64,000 bases of DNA from Nonomuraea sp. NBC_00507 (GTDB taxonomy: Bacteria > Actinomycetota > Actinomycetes > Streptosporangiales > Streptosporangiaceae), in contig NZ_CP107853.1 of the NCBI RefSeq assembly GCF_036013525.1, forward strand, positions 8,432,001-8,496,000, written 5' to 3'. Below are positions 18,040 through 31,300 of this stretch, piece after piece (the first letter of the stretch is position 1; each line of letters opens with the position of its first letter). A program made the position numbers and the translations under genes. The notes beneath the pieces were generated by a model, which saw only the letters and a program-made list of their open reading frames with translations, ran no database searches and had not been told where the DNA came from.

Positions 18040-19029
18040 CTAGGCGCCTGTCCCGATCAAGAACGCTCCCAGCTCAGTTGTCATGTACAGGACGTTGCGC
18101 CCGGATCGCTCGCGCGCGACCAGCCCGCTCTCGCGCAGCACGCCGAGGTGCTGTGACACCGCGCTGGGCGTGACGCCGAGCGCGCGAGCCAGATCCGTCG
18201 TGGTCGCGGGGGACCGCAGTGCCTCGAGCAGTTCCGCTCGCGCCCGGCCGAGCAACCGGACCGCGCTGCCCGCGGGCGCCCGCGTCCCCGCGGTCCACAA
18301 GGCCCCGACACCCCTCGCCGGATAGCGCACCGTGGTCTGCGTGGAGGTTCTCTTCTTGATCAGTACGTGAGGCGAACCGAGAACGACGGGCATGAGAACC
18401 AGCCCGCCCGGACCGCGATCCACCACGCACTCGGCCCGCCAGCGCTCTCCTCTCAGCATCAGCCGGCCATCGCACCAGTGCAGATCCGGGTGCAAGCCGG
18501 CGAACAACTTCCCCGCTCCGCCCGCGGCCAGCTGCTTGGCGCGATGGATGACGTCCGCCTCGAGTACGGCCCGGATCCGTGCCCAGTGCGGCGCGATGAG
18601 CCGGTCGTGTGCCGCCCGCAGCTCCGCGGCGATCGCCCGCAGTCCTGCCGCCGGCTGCTCGGCGAGCGCGGCCACCGGGTCAGGGGGTGCTTCGCCGAAC
18701 ACCCGCAGGAGGCTGATCCGGACTTGTGAAGCAGGCGTCCTTTGCAATGCTGCCAGATCCTCCTCGATGGATCCGCCGGCGCCAGACGGGGCGGGAACGA
18801 GGAACTCCGGCCAGTTCGGCCGGTCGCTCACGAGCAGCGGCCACGTGTGCGAGAGGTCGAGGGGATCCGTGGCGAGCTCATCCGCCGCCCAACGCAGCCA
18901 CCGCAGGTTGATCGGGTGCCGGTCGCGATCACCCAGCTGCCGCAGGGCGGACACGGTCTCGGACAGCGGCGAGATAGCGAATCGGGTCGCCGCCAACTCG
19001 GCCACGCCGAGATTGATCGTCAACGCCAT
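18040..19029 (-). CDS. DUF5937 / ArsR-family winged-helix regulator
   Basis: A 329-residue protein. The first about 240 residues are an actinobacterial sensor region (DUF5937-like, beginning MALTINLGVAELAATRFAISP). The C-terminal 90 residues are an ArsR HTH (LLEALRSPATTTDLARALGVTPSAVSQHLGVLRESGLV in pieces). ATG at 19029 is chosen because the family starts there. Divergent from the MFS exporter, with only 65 bp between starts, so it probably represses that exporter. No metal-binding cysteines typical of true ArsR are seen. Confidence 0.8.
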   Translation of the reverse strand: MALTINLGVAELAATRFAISPLSETVSALRQLGDRDRHPINLRWLRWAADELATDPLDLSHTWPLLVSDRPNWPEFLVPAPSGAGGSIEEDLAALQRTPASQVRISLLRVFGEAPPDPVAALAEQPAAGLRAIAAELRAAHDRLIAPHWARIRAVLEADVIHRAKQLAAGGAGKLFAGLHPDLHWCDGRLMLRGERWRAECVVDRGPGGLVLMPVVLGSPHVLIKKRTSTQTTVRYPARGVGALWTAGTRAPAGSAVRLLGRARAELLEALRSPATTTDLARALGVTPSAVSQHLGVLRESGLVARERSGRNVLYMTTELGAFLIGTGA

Positions 19030-19094
19030 GGATCGATTATGTAGCGACGGCCTAAATGCTGTCGTGACGGCGTCCGGCGCCGGAGGATCCCGGC

Positions 19095-20312
19095 ATGAAG
19101 CAGGAGATGACGCAGCCCGACGCGGGGCCACGGTTGTCCGGGGCGTACTGGCGGTTGTGGTGGGCGACGGGTGTCAACAGCGTCGGCGACGGGGCGTTCG
19201 CCGCGGTTGTTCCGCTGCTGGCCGTGACCATCACGCGCGACCCCCGGCTCGTGTCGATCGTGTCCGCGGCGACGTACCTGCCCTGGTTGCTGCTGTCCCT
19301 CCCCGCCGGCGCGCTCGTCGACCGGCACGATCGCGTCGGCCTCATGTGGCGGGCGCAGGCGATCCAGGCAGTGATCGTCAGCGTCATCGCCGTCCTTGCC
19401 GCGCTTGGCCAGGTCGGCATCCCGGCACTCGCGATCATGGCCTTCGGGCTGGGGTCGTGCGCAGTCGTTTTCGCCAATGCGGCGCAGGCGGTGTTACCGG
19501 ACATCGTCGCCAAGCCTCTGCTGCACAAGGCGAACGGCCATCAGCAGGCGATCACCACGATCGGCCTGCAGTTCGCCGGGCCTCCGCTCGGCAGCCTGCT
19601 CTTCGCGGTCGCCGTGGCGCTGCCGTTCGGGATGGACGCCGCCTCGTTCGCCCTGTCCGCCGCACTGCTGGCGACACTGCCCAGGCGTACACGCCGGCGG
19701 ATCGAGCACCCACCGATGCGCACGGCGATCGTGGACGGCCTGCGCTGGCTGGCCCGCCACCGGCTGCTGCGCACGCTCGCCGTTCTGCTCGGGGTCAACA
19801 CCTTCTGCTGGCAACTCGGTAACGTCACCCTTGTCCTCCTGGTCACCCAGACGCTGCACCTCGACGCGCCCGGCTACGGCCTGCTGCTCGCCGGCGCCGC
19901 GCTCGGGAGCCTGCTTGGCGGCCTGGTCAGTGCGCGCGTGGTCACACGGATCGGCGCACTTCCCGCACTGCTCACCGCGCTCGCCGTGAACGTCTTCATC
20001 TTCGTCGGGATCGGGCTGAGTCCGAACGCGATCGTGCTCGGCACCCTGCTGGCCATCAACGGCTTCCTCATCACGCTCTGGAGCATCGTGACCGTCAGCC
20101 TCCGGCAGCAGATCGTGCCGTCGGAGATGCTCGGCCGGGTGAACAGCGTCTACAGGATGCTCGGCTGGGGACTGATCCCGCTCGGGGCGCTGGCCGGCGG
20201 ACTCGTGGCGCACGCATTCGGGTTGCGCGCCTCCTACCCCGTCGCGGGCGTGCTGCGGGGGATCGCCTTGCTGGCCGCGATGCCCGTATTGATCCATGCG
20301 ATGCGTGACTAG
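19095..20312 (+). CDS. MFS exporter (MFS_3, macrolide/enterobactin-exporter-like)
   Basis: A 405-residue, 12-TM transporter with the motif-A-like loop LPAGALVDRHDRVGLM between TM2 and TM3 and the related ARVVTRIG loop in the second half. MFS_3 members export drugs or siderophores using the proton gradient. ATG at 19095 with GGAGGA upstream. Likely regulated by the divergent ArsR-type protein. Confidence 0.82.
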   Translation: MKQEMTQPDAGPRLSGAYWRLWWATGVNSVGDGAFAAVVPLLAVTITRDPRLVSIVSAATYLPWLLLSLPAGALVDRHDRVGLMWRAQAIQAVIVSVIAVLAALGQVGIPALAIMAFGLGSCAVVFANAAQAVLPDIVAKPLLHKANGHQQAITTIGLQFAGPPLGSLLFAVAVALPFGMDAASFALSAALLATLPRRTRRRIEHPPMRTAIVDGLRWLARHRLLRTLAVLLGVNTFCWQLGNVTLVLLVTQTLHLDAPGYGLLLAGAALGSLLGGLVSARVVTRIGALPALLTALAVNVFIFVGIGLSPNAIVLGTLLAINGFLITLWSIVTVSLRQQIVPSEMLGRVNSVYRMLGWGLIPLGALAGGLVAHAFGLRASYPVAGVLRGIALLAAMPVLIHAMRD

Positions 20313-20376
20313 GGCTTATCGCGGAGTCCATCCTCGCCGTGGCCTCACCGACTCGACGACCCAGATGGAGGGGCTT

Positions 20377-20820
20377 GTGTCACGCAGTTCTCGGGTGCGC
20401 ATTGTCGCCTACTTCGGAGCGACGCTCCTCGTCGCCGCGGTCGCCTTGGTCGCGATCCTGGCCTCGGCCCGGACCCACGGGGAACGCTTCGCCGACTCGG
20501 TCGGTCAGATGGAAGCGGTCGCCCGCACGCTAAGGGAGAGCGACGAACTCGACGATCCCATGATCGGGAAGCTCACCTTCGACGCGGTCTTCAAGAAGGA
20601 CGGCGTGGTCAACTTCCAGCTCGGCACTGACCTGGGGCCCGATCCGTACGGCTACGTCTGGAGCCCAGATGGCCGCCGGAGAACACCGAACATGTCCACG
20701 GCCCTTGGTATCTCTGGAGAGACTGAGCGCCGACGTCGACCGCACCTCACGCGGTGCTACGTCCTCGGATGTCGATCGGTGGCGGCAGGAGCCATAGTTC
20801 GGTGGCGATGCGCTCGGTGA
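20377..20820 (+). CDS. Hypothetical single-TM protein, C-terminus probably disrupted
   Basis: GTG at 20377 with GGAGGGG upstream starts a 147-residue reading: a cytoplasmic stub, one TM segment (RIVAYFGATLLVAAVALVAIL), then an extracellular region (GLTFDAVFKKDGVVNFQLGTDLGPDPYGYVWSPDG without the first residue in exact form) that looks conserved up to about residue 105. After WSPDG the composition turns to Arg-rich low-complexity text typical of out-of-frame reading, so a frameshift near 20680 is likely. Family not recognised. Confidence 0.35.
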   Translation: MSRSSRVRIVAYFGATLLVAAVALVAILASARTHGERFADSVGQMEAVARTLRESDELDDPMIGKLTFDAVFKKDGVVNFQLGTDLGPDPYGYVWSPDGRRRTPNMSTALGISGETERRRRPHLTRCYVLGCRSVAAGAIVRWRCAR

Positions 20821-20892
20821 CGATCCACTTGATGGCGTGCCCGACCCGTTGCCGCGCCGGCATAAGGCCTGGCCGCCGCGAGCATGCTCGTG

Positions 20893-21978
20893 TCATCGGT
20901 TGATCAGGTAATCGTAGCTTGGGCTCAACCGGTAGGACCGCGCCTTGCGCGATGGATCGTGGATCTCAAGGAAACCGTCGTCGACCCACTTCCTGGCTAG
21001 TGCGCTCATGGTGCGGGGACTGATGGACAGATAGGCCGCCATCTCGGTGGTGGTTGCCGTTCCGCGGTCACGAAAGAACTCCAGGAGGCGGCGGCGGCGT
21101 GGATCGAGCCGCCTGAGCAGTGCCGAGTCGTCACGACCTGGTGTGCGGTCCTGGACATCGGCGGCGCGTGCTCGGACGGCCCCCAGCGCATCCGCCATGC
21201 TCTGACAGAAGTAGTTGACAAAGCCGGTGATGTCGGCCTCGGCACGCCCCATGTAACAGTTATGCGATGGTCCGACCGTGAGCGCTGCGTAGTACGCGTG
21301 GAGGTTACGGGCATAGTGCTCATCGAGGGAATAGATTCCCTTCAGCCCATATCCTGCCCGATGGAGAACGAGGGTCGTCAGCAGCCGTGCTGTGCGGCCG
21401 TTGCCGTCGTAGTAGGGATGGATCGTCGCATACTGGTAGTGCGTGATGGCCGCGACGATCGGGATAGGCAGTTCCCGGCTGGATAGGCATCGGTTGAGCC
21501 ACTTGAACAGATCCCCCATGAGCGCGGGGACATCGTGCGCCTCCGGCGGCATGTAAACGATGCGCCCGGTGGCAGCGTCGCGGATGACATTCTGCCCTGG
21601 CCGGTACGGGGAGGGTGCCGCCTTGCCGTCCTGGACCAGACCATGAACGCGGCGAAGTTGGAGCTCATCGATCGGACCTTCCGCTGTGGCTAGTGACTCC
21701 ACATACTCAAGCGCCCGATGGTAGTTTCGCACCTCTGCCTCATCACGTTCCCTTCCGGGGAAGTGGGCGCCGTGGAGAGCCTCCGCCACCTGTGCCTGGG
21801 TGAGGCGATTACCTTCGATCTGCGTGGAGTAGTGAGTCGCGGCGAGCCTGGCCGTGTGGCGGAGGCCGGCCAGCACCTCGACGTTGATCGGCAGCTCCAT
21901 GATCGCTTGACGATCGCCCTCAATGGCCATGAGAGCTGTGGCGACCGAAGGGGTAATCGTGAACGTCGGCGAGAACAC
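20893..21978 (-). CDS. Fic/DOC-family protein (AMPylase), class II auto-inhibited
   Basis: A 361-residue protein. The N-terminal inhibitory helix carries STQIEGN, matching the (S/T)xxxE(G/N) motif that blocks the ATP site. The Fic core has HPYYDGNGRTAR, matching HxFx(D/E)GNGRxxR with Tyr for Phe. A C-terminal winged-helix follows (TTTEMAAYLSISPRTMSALARKW). Fic enzymes transfer AMP to a target hydroxyl. GTG at 21978 gives the expected N-terminus. No antitoxin gene is adjacent, consistent with intramolecular inhibition. Confidence 0.85.
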   Translation of the reverse strand: MFSPTFTITPSVATALMAIEGDRQAIMELPINVEVLAGLRHTARLAATHYSTQIEGNRLTQAQVAEALHGAHFPGRERDEAEVRNYHRALEYVESLATAEGPIDELQLRRVHGLVQDGKAAPSPYRPGQNVIRDAATGRIVYMPPEAHDVPALMGDLFKWLNRCLSSRELPIPIVAAITHYQYATIHPYYDGNGRTARLLTTLVLHRAGYGLKGIYSLDEHYARNLHAYYAALTVGPSHNCYMGRAEADITGFVNYFCQSMADALGAVRARAADVQDRTPGRDDSALLRRLDPRRRRLLEFFRDRGTATTTEMAAYLSISPRTMSALARKWVDDGFLEIHDPSRKARSYRLSPSYDYLINR

Positions 21979-22490
21979 CGCTCTAGGATACGGATTCGAG
22001 CCGATAAATAGCAAATAACTTGCTGTTAATGAGCTGTTATTGTGTCGATCGCGTGAGGGTCTCGCCCTGGCAGGCAGATGCTGGGTCCGGCGGGTCTCCA
22101 CGGTGATGATCTGATGGTGACTCACCGCTGACCTTGCCGAGCAGGCACGCACGGCGATCCAGAAGCACACCGGTACGGTCACTGGAGTCCGGTCAGTGCC
22201 AGGTCGAGGATAGCGGGCTCTCGCTTCTCGCTGGTGGCCCAGCCTCCTCACTATGGACTGGTCGGAGGCTGAGCCGAGAGACATCCCAGCCCCAGCGTGG
22301 GCATCGGTCGGCCCACCGCCTCGCCAGGCAACGGGTGGGCTGATTGGCACCGGAGGCGCGGGGGTTGCGCCGAAGGCGCCTCAATAAGGACGCCCGAGCG
22401 TCAGCGAGGACCTTTGGGGTGGGATCCCGTCAGCCCACTTGGTAACGGGGCAACGGGTGGGCGGGCGAAGGGAACCTACTGGGCGGAATA
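21979..22490. other. Non-coding region upstream of the EF-Tu paralogue
   Basis: No convincing gene. Several inverted repeats are present: CAGCCTCC/GGAGGCTG (22240-22247, 22264-22271), GCCCACC/GGTGGGC (22311-22317, 22334-22340) and GCCCAC/GTGGGC (22433-22438, 22457-22462). The last two share the word CAACGGGTGGGC and look like a degenerate duplicated hairpin. Confidence 0.5.
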
Positions 22491-22495
22491 ATCGG

Positions 22496-22524
22496 TTGCC
22501 CTTTAGTGCTGATGATCGCACTAT
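22496..22524 (+). promoter_or_regulatory. Candidate promoter for the EF-Tu paralogue and its leader
   Basis: TTGCCC at 22496-22501, a 17-bp spacer, and CACTAT at 22519-22524. The predicted start point is at about 22531-22532, which coincides with an ATG and would give a leaderless short ORF. Not experimentally known. Confidence 0.4.
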
Positions 22525-22531
22525 GTTCCTC

Positions 22532-22612
22532 ATGTTCCTGCGCGCTCGCCCCACGACGCCCACCCTGCCGGTGGGCGCGTTCGAGCGTGTCTGCGACGGC
22601 CTGGAGCGCTGA
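22532..22612 (+). CDS. Putative 26-codon leader peptide upstream of EF-Tu paralogue
   Basis: Reads MFLRARPTTPTLPVGAFERV and six more residues, in frame with an ATG at 22523 that would add MFL. No ribosome site is visible; it fits a leaderless start from the promoter described above. An 8-bp hairpin (CGCCCACC / GGTGGGCG, 22557-22577) lies inside it and a second one follows before the EF-Tu gene, the layout of a ribosome-dependent attenuator. Small and unproven. Confidence 0.35.
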   Translation: MFLRARPTTPTLPVGAFERVCDGLER

Positions 22613-22633
22613 CCTCTTCCCGTAAGTCCTGAG

Positions 22634-22674
22634 GTGACCCGGCGGGGGGAGGTTGACCGGCCCTGACGGGTCAC
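22634..22674 (+). promoter_or_regulatory. Hairpin in the EF-Tu paralogue 5' leader
   Basis: GTGACCCG (22634-22641) pairs perfectly with CGGGTCAC (22667-22674), ending 31 bp before the ATG. There is no T run after it, so it could affect translation or pausing rather than act as a simple terminator. Confidence 0.4.
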
Positions 22675-22705
22675 GAAGCATCCAGATGTCTCAGGAGAGG
22701 GAATC

Positions 22706-23878
22706 ATGGCCAAGCAGGCCTACGTACGGAACAAGCCGCATCTCAACATCGGCACGATGGGCCACGTCGACCACGGCAAGACCACGCTGACCGCGGCGAT
22801 CACGAAGGTGCTGGCGCAGCGGGGGCAGGCGACGTACACGCCGTTCGAGCGGATCGACCGCACGCCGGAGGAGGCGCAGCGGGGCATCACGATCAACATC
22901 TCGCACGTCGAGTACGAGACCGCCACCAGGCACTACGCCCACGTCGACATGCCGGGCCACGCCGACTACGTGAAGAACATGATCACGGGGGCGGCGCAGC
23001 TCGACGGTGCGATCCTCGTCGTGTCCGCGCAGGACGGGATCATGCCGCAGACCAGGGAGCACGTGTTGCTGGCCAAGCGGGTCGGCGTGGAGCACCTGGT
23101 CGTGGCCGTCAACAAGGCCGACGGCGCCGACCCGGAGCTGACCGACCTGGTGGAGCTGGAGCTGCAGGAGCTGCTGGCGGAGCACGGCTACGACGGCGTC
23201 CCGATGGTGCGGGTGTCCGGGCTGCGGGCGCTGGAGGGCGACCCGGTCTGGACCGCGTCGGTGGAGGCGCTGCTCCAGGCGGTGGACGAGCACATTCCCG
23301 TGCCGGTGCGGTACGTGGACGCGCCGTTCCTCATGCCGATCGAGAACGTGCTGACGGTCACCGGCCGTGGCACGGTCGTCACCGGCGCCATCGAGCGCGG
23401 CACGGTCCGCGTCGGCGACACGGTGGAGGCGGTCGGGTTCGGTGACGGGTTCAGCGCCGTCGTGACGGGCGTGGAGACGTTCGGCAAGACGATGGAGCAG
23501 GGCGAGGCCGGCGACAACGCCGCCGTGCTGCTGCGCGGGGTGCGCCGCGAGCAGGTGCGGCGGGGCATGGTGCTGGCCCAGCCGGGCAGCCAGCGGGCCC
23601 GCACGTCGTTCACCGCCCGCGTCTACCTCCTGACCCCGGAGGAGGGCGGGCGGCGCAGGGCGATCGCGTCCGGTTACCGGCCGCAGTTCTACCTGCGGAC
23701 GACGGACGTGCCCGGGGAGCTCAAGCTCGACGAGGCCGCCCGGCCGGGTGACACGGTCGAGGTGGAGGTCGCGCTGGGCAAGCCGGTCGCCGTCGAGCCG
23801 GGGCTCGGCTTCGCGATTCGCGAGGGCGGGCTGACGGTGGGCGCGGGCACGATTCTCACCGTGCCGTCGTCCGGTTGA
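22706..23878 (+). CDS. tuf: Divergent elongation factor Tu paralogue (tuf2/tuf3-like)
   Basis: A 390-residue EF-Tu. G1 GHVDHGKT, switch [16 protein letters not shown]3 DMPGHAD, G4 NKAD and domains 2-3 ending [16 protein letters not shown] are all present, so it should bind GTP and aminoacyl-tRNA. It differs from housekeeping EF-Tu: DCPGH is DMPGH, and the residue matching E. coli Gln124 is Arg (LLAKRVGV vs LLGRQVGV). Q124K in E. coli gives kirromycin resistance (established). Actinobacteria often carry such second tuf genes. Ribosome site GGAGAGGG precedes ATG 22706. It stands alone, away from rpsL/fusA, and is probably specially regulated. Confidence 0.9.
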   Translation: MAKQAYVRNKPHLNIGTMGHVDHGKTTLTAAITKVLAQRGQATYTPFERIDRTPEEAQRGITINISHVEYETATRHYAHVDMPGHADYVKNMITGAAQLDGAILVVSAQDGIMPQTREHVLLAKRVGVEHLVVAVNKADGADPELTDLVELELQELLAEHGYDGVPMVRVSGLRALEGDPVWTASVEALLQAVDEHIPVPVRYVDAPFLMPIENVLTVTGRGTVVTGAIERGTVRVGDTVEAVGFGDGFSAVVTGVETFGKTMEQGEAGDNAAVLLRGVRREQVRRGMVLAQPGSQRARTSFTARVYLLTPEEGGRRRAIASGYRPQFYLRTTDVPGELKLDEAARPGDTVEVEVALGKPVAVEPGLGFAIREGGLTVGAGTILTVPSSG

Positions 23879-23884
23879 CCCGAG

Positions 23885-23917
23885 CCGGGTCCCGCATGTC
23901 CGTGCGGGACCCGGTTT
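23885..23917. terminator. Terminator between convergent EF-Tu and beta-galactosidase genes
   Basis: 12-bp perfect stem CCGGGTCCCGCA / TGCGGGACCCGG (23885-23896, 23903-23914), 6-base loop, followed by TTT on the + strand. Serves the EF-Tu gene and possibly the convergent lacZ. Confidence 0.85.
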
Positions 23918-23929
23918 CGTGTCCCCGGC

Positions 23930-27909
<3,980 letters not shown>

Positions 27910-28068
27910 CTGGCCAGGATAGGGGAGCCACCCCGCCGTCCCCGAGCGCACGCGCCGCCCAGCCCCGATCCCACCGCCCGCCCCTCCCCCACGGGCTCCG
28001 CGCCGCAGCATCTGGAGCCCCGGCGCCCGCCTGGCAGACGACCGTGTCGGCGGGGGTGGTGCGGGCGC

Positions 28069-28250
28069 AGCAGTGCGCCGTGGCAGTGCGCCGTGGCAGC
28101 GCGCCGTGGCGGCGCAGCATGGCGGCGCAGCATGGCGGCGCAGCATGGCGGCGCAGCATGGCGGCGCAGCATGGCGGCGCAGCATGGCGGCGCAGCATGG
28201 CGGCGCAGCATGGCGGCGCAGCATGGCGGCGCAGCATGGCGGCGCAGCAT
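28069..28250. repeat. 13-bp tandem repeat array, 11 perfect copies plus degenerate lead-in
   Basis: From 28108 to 28250 the unit GGCGGCGCAGCAT is repeated exactly 11 times without a mismatch (143 bp). From about 28069 to 28107 about three diverged 13-mers (CGTGGCAGTGCGC type) precede it. Since 13 is not a multiple of 3, all frames are open on both strands, giving artificial long ORFs (LRRHAAPPCC-type periodic text). It lies between the 5' end of the amidohydrolase gene and a pair of terminator hairpins. Confidence 0.95.
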
Positions 28251-28257
28251 AGGGGGC

Positions 28258-28289
28258 GGAGCGCTCGTTTGCTGCGGGACGAGCGCTCC
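28258..28289. terminator. Hairpin beside the tandem array
   Basis: Perfect 11-bp inverted repeat GGAGCGCTCGT / ACGAGCGCTCC (28258-28268, 28279-28289), 10-base loop, immediately after the 13-bp array and next to a second, stronger hairpin. Confidence 0.6.
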
Positions 28290-28294
28290 GCCGT

Positions 28295-28338
28295 GGCTCG
28301 GCCGTGGGGCGGTCAGGTGGCCGCCCCACGGCCGAGCC
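28295..28338 (-). terminator. Strong terminator of the phosphodiester glycosidase gene
   Basis: Perfect 18-bp stem (28295-28312 with 28321-28338; left arm GGCTCGGCCGTGGGGCGG) with an 8-base loop, directly abutting the stop codon at 28340 of the minus-strand gene. Confidence 0.85.
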
Positions 28339-28339
28339 G

Positions 28340-31300
28340 TCAGGCGGCGGCCTTGGCCGTGAGGGCCACGCTCGCCTGGCGGGTCACGCCGCTGACCGTG
28401 ACGGCAACCGTCACCTGCCCCTCGCGCAACGCCGTCAGCGTGCCCGTAGCCGGGTCGAGCACGGCCACGTGCCACGGCTTGGCCGTCTGCCGGGCGCCGA
28501 CGTGCAGGTTCGGCGAGCCGGACCAGGCGGCCGAGACCGGGTGGACGGCGGGAACCGTCCGCGACCCCTGTTGGACCGCCGCCGTCACCGGCCCGGGCAT
28601 GCCGATGGCGACCGTGGCGGGCGCGGTGAGCACGAGGTCGTCCACGTGCGGCCGGACCTGCGTGCCGATCCAGGCCGGCGCGTCGACGAACCAGTTGCGC
28701 TTGACGTGCTCGGCCTCGGTCCGCGTCACCGGGTCCACGCCCCACAGCGACCAGCCGGTGAAGCCGCCGTCGCCGGGTGAGGTGGCGGGGTTCTTGCCGG
28801 AGTTTCCGTTGATGAAGTACGGCACCGCGTCCACCCGCGCCGCGTGGAACGTCCCCACGTGCGCCCCGATGTAGGCGGCCCCCTTGCCGGTGTCGCGCTG
28901 GAAGTCGGCCAGCCAGCCCTCCACCAGCGCGGCCTCCTTGCGGTCGCCGAGCTGGCTGCCCTTGCCGGGCGTCGGGTCCCGCGGCGGCACGTGGAACAGC
29001 ACCGCGACGGACCCGATCGAGGCGTCCTTCGCGGCCTTGTCCAGCTCGGACCTGAGCATGGCGACCTGGTCGTAGCCGCCGCCCCTGAGGTTCAGCCGGG
29101 AGGTGTCCAGGGTGATGAAGCGGGTGCCCTTGTGGTCGAAGGTCCGGTACGTGTCTCCGAAGACGGCCTTGAAGTTGTCGATCTTGCCGCCCATCACCTC
29201 ATGGTTGCCGGGAATGTAGTGATATTTCAGTGCACCGCCCAGCTCCTCATCGAGGATCCGCTTCGCCAGCGCGAAGTCCTCGGGCGACGCCTCGTCAACC
29301 AGGTCACCGTTGATGACCAGGAAGTCCGGCTCGGCCGCCTTGATCTCGCGCAGCGTTCTGCGCGCGTTCTTGACGATGTCGCTGTCCGGGGCCCTGGCCA
29401 CGAACTGCGCGTCCGACATGACCGCGAACCGCCACGGCATCTCCGCCACCGACGGCTTGACCACGGGGTCGGCGACCTTGGCCGCCGCGGGCGCGGAGAC
29501 CGCCGGCGGCACCTTGGCGACCAGCCCGTCGATGAGGATCTCGTTGGTGTACTTGGCGTCGGCCTTGGTCTCGGCCACGTAGAAGCGCCGCAGCTTGAGC
29601 GGGTAGTTGACGCCCGCGGGCACGGCGAACTCGACGAACCTCCAGCCGGTCCACGTCATGTACGGCCCGCGCAGGATCTGCGATTGCCCGAGCGCGTCGT
29701 AGAACTCCAGGCTGGGCCACTCCCCCTTGCCGGTGGAGTGGATCCACAGCCCGAACGCCTGCGGCTGCCCGTCCACCACGATCTGCTGCGGCGGGCTGGC
29801 GTACGCGGCCCGGGTGGCGGTCGAGGTGGTGAAGTCGTACGACAGCTTGAGCCCGCCCCCGCTCTGCCCGGGCGCCGCCGACAGCGAGCCGGTGGCGCGG
29901 GCCGCGGCGAACGTCCACGTGGCGGCATCCTCGAAGTCGGCGACCGGCTTGTCCTCGAAGCCGACGGTCACCGGCACGGCGGTGCTGAGCTTGCCGACGC
30001 GCGCGGTGATGAGCCCGGACCCGGTGGCCTGCTTGGCCTTGACGGTGAAGGAGCCGTGCTCGGCCGCGGTGACCTCGAACAGGTTCTTGTCGTAGTCGAG
30101 CGTGAGGTCGGCCGGCTCGATGGGCGCGGAGTTGCCGTTGCGGTCGTAGCCGACCACGCCGAACGTGGCGGTGCGGCCCTGGCCGGGCATGCCGAGCCGG
30201 TCGGCGGTGGTGCCGAGCCGCTGCAGCGGCTGGAGCACGGTCAGGTCGACGGTGCCCTGGGCGCCGCCGCGCGAGGCGGTGACGATGGTCTGGCCGGGCA
30301 CCAAAGCGTGAAATCTCCCGTCTCGGACCACGCCGTGGACGGCCGGGTTGGCACGCCACGACGGGGTCCCGGCGGCGGGCCCGTACGTCTCGTCGTAGCC
30401 GGCGGCGGTCAGCCGCCTGGTGAGGCCGGGGAAGACCCGGTCGGGACGGCCGCCGGCGACGGGGGCGGCGCCGGGCGCCCTGGCGGGGTCGTTCGCGGTC
30501 TCCAGCCAGAAGCCCTTGAGCTTGCCGCTGCCCTGGGGCGCGTAGAGGGCCAGGCCGTTGGGGACGTGGCGCTCGCCGCCGTCGGACGGGCTGTTCTCGA
30601 CCTGCACGTCGGCGGAGCCGGGCTCGCGGGCCAGCATGGTGGAGGAGCCGCCGCCGTCGAGGTTGAGCGCGTTCGCGGCGCCGAGGTCGACCATCAGCGC
30701 GGCCAGCTCGTTGAGCGTGACGCCGCGGCTGTCGGCTTGGCGGCCGTCCACGGTCAGCAGGTACATCTTCCTGCCGTCGGCGGAGAACCCGACGGCGGTA
30801 CGGGGGTGCGCGGCCTGGTCGGTGGAATTCTGCGCGACGCCGTCCTTGACCAGCACCCAGTTGCCACCGACGGCCGCCTTGACCGTGCTGCCATCGGACG
30901 ACTTCGGCTGATATTTCACGTCAACTCGGTCGCCGACCTTCAACGCGGACAGAGCCGTCGCCCCCGCGTCGCGGCCCAGCAGGATCGTGGTCCCGGCGGG
31001 GATCGGCCCTGAGCCCGCGGAGGTGCGTACCTCCGAGACGACCCCGTTGACCAGGACGACCTCGGCGACGGACGCCGCGCCCGCGACGGCGCGGGCCCGC
31101 GTGTAGGAGCCCCACAGGGATGTGAACAGCCCTACGCCGCCGCCCTGCACGATCTGGTTGAACTGGGTGAGCTTGATCGGCGATCCGCCGGCCGGCGTGG
31201 CGGTGCCCTCGAAGTACATCTTCAGCACCCGGCCGACGCCGTCCCCGGTGACCGCGACCGCGTTGTCGTGGCCGGCGACGGGCGACTGGATGAGGTTGCC

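Noticed and set aside
28080..28250. Long reading frames on both strands made of LRRHAAPPCC or AAQHGGAAWRRSM-type periodic peptide
   Set aside because: They are produced by the 13-bp tandem repeat being open in all frames; no start signals or family similarity.
28069..28250. CRISPR array
   Set aside because: Units are directly adjacent, with no spacers, and no cas genes are present.
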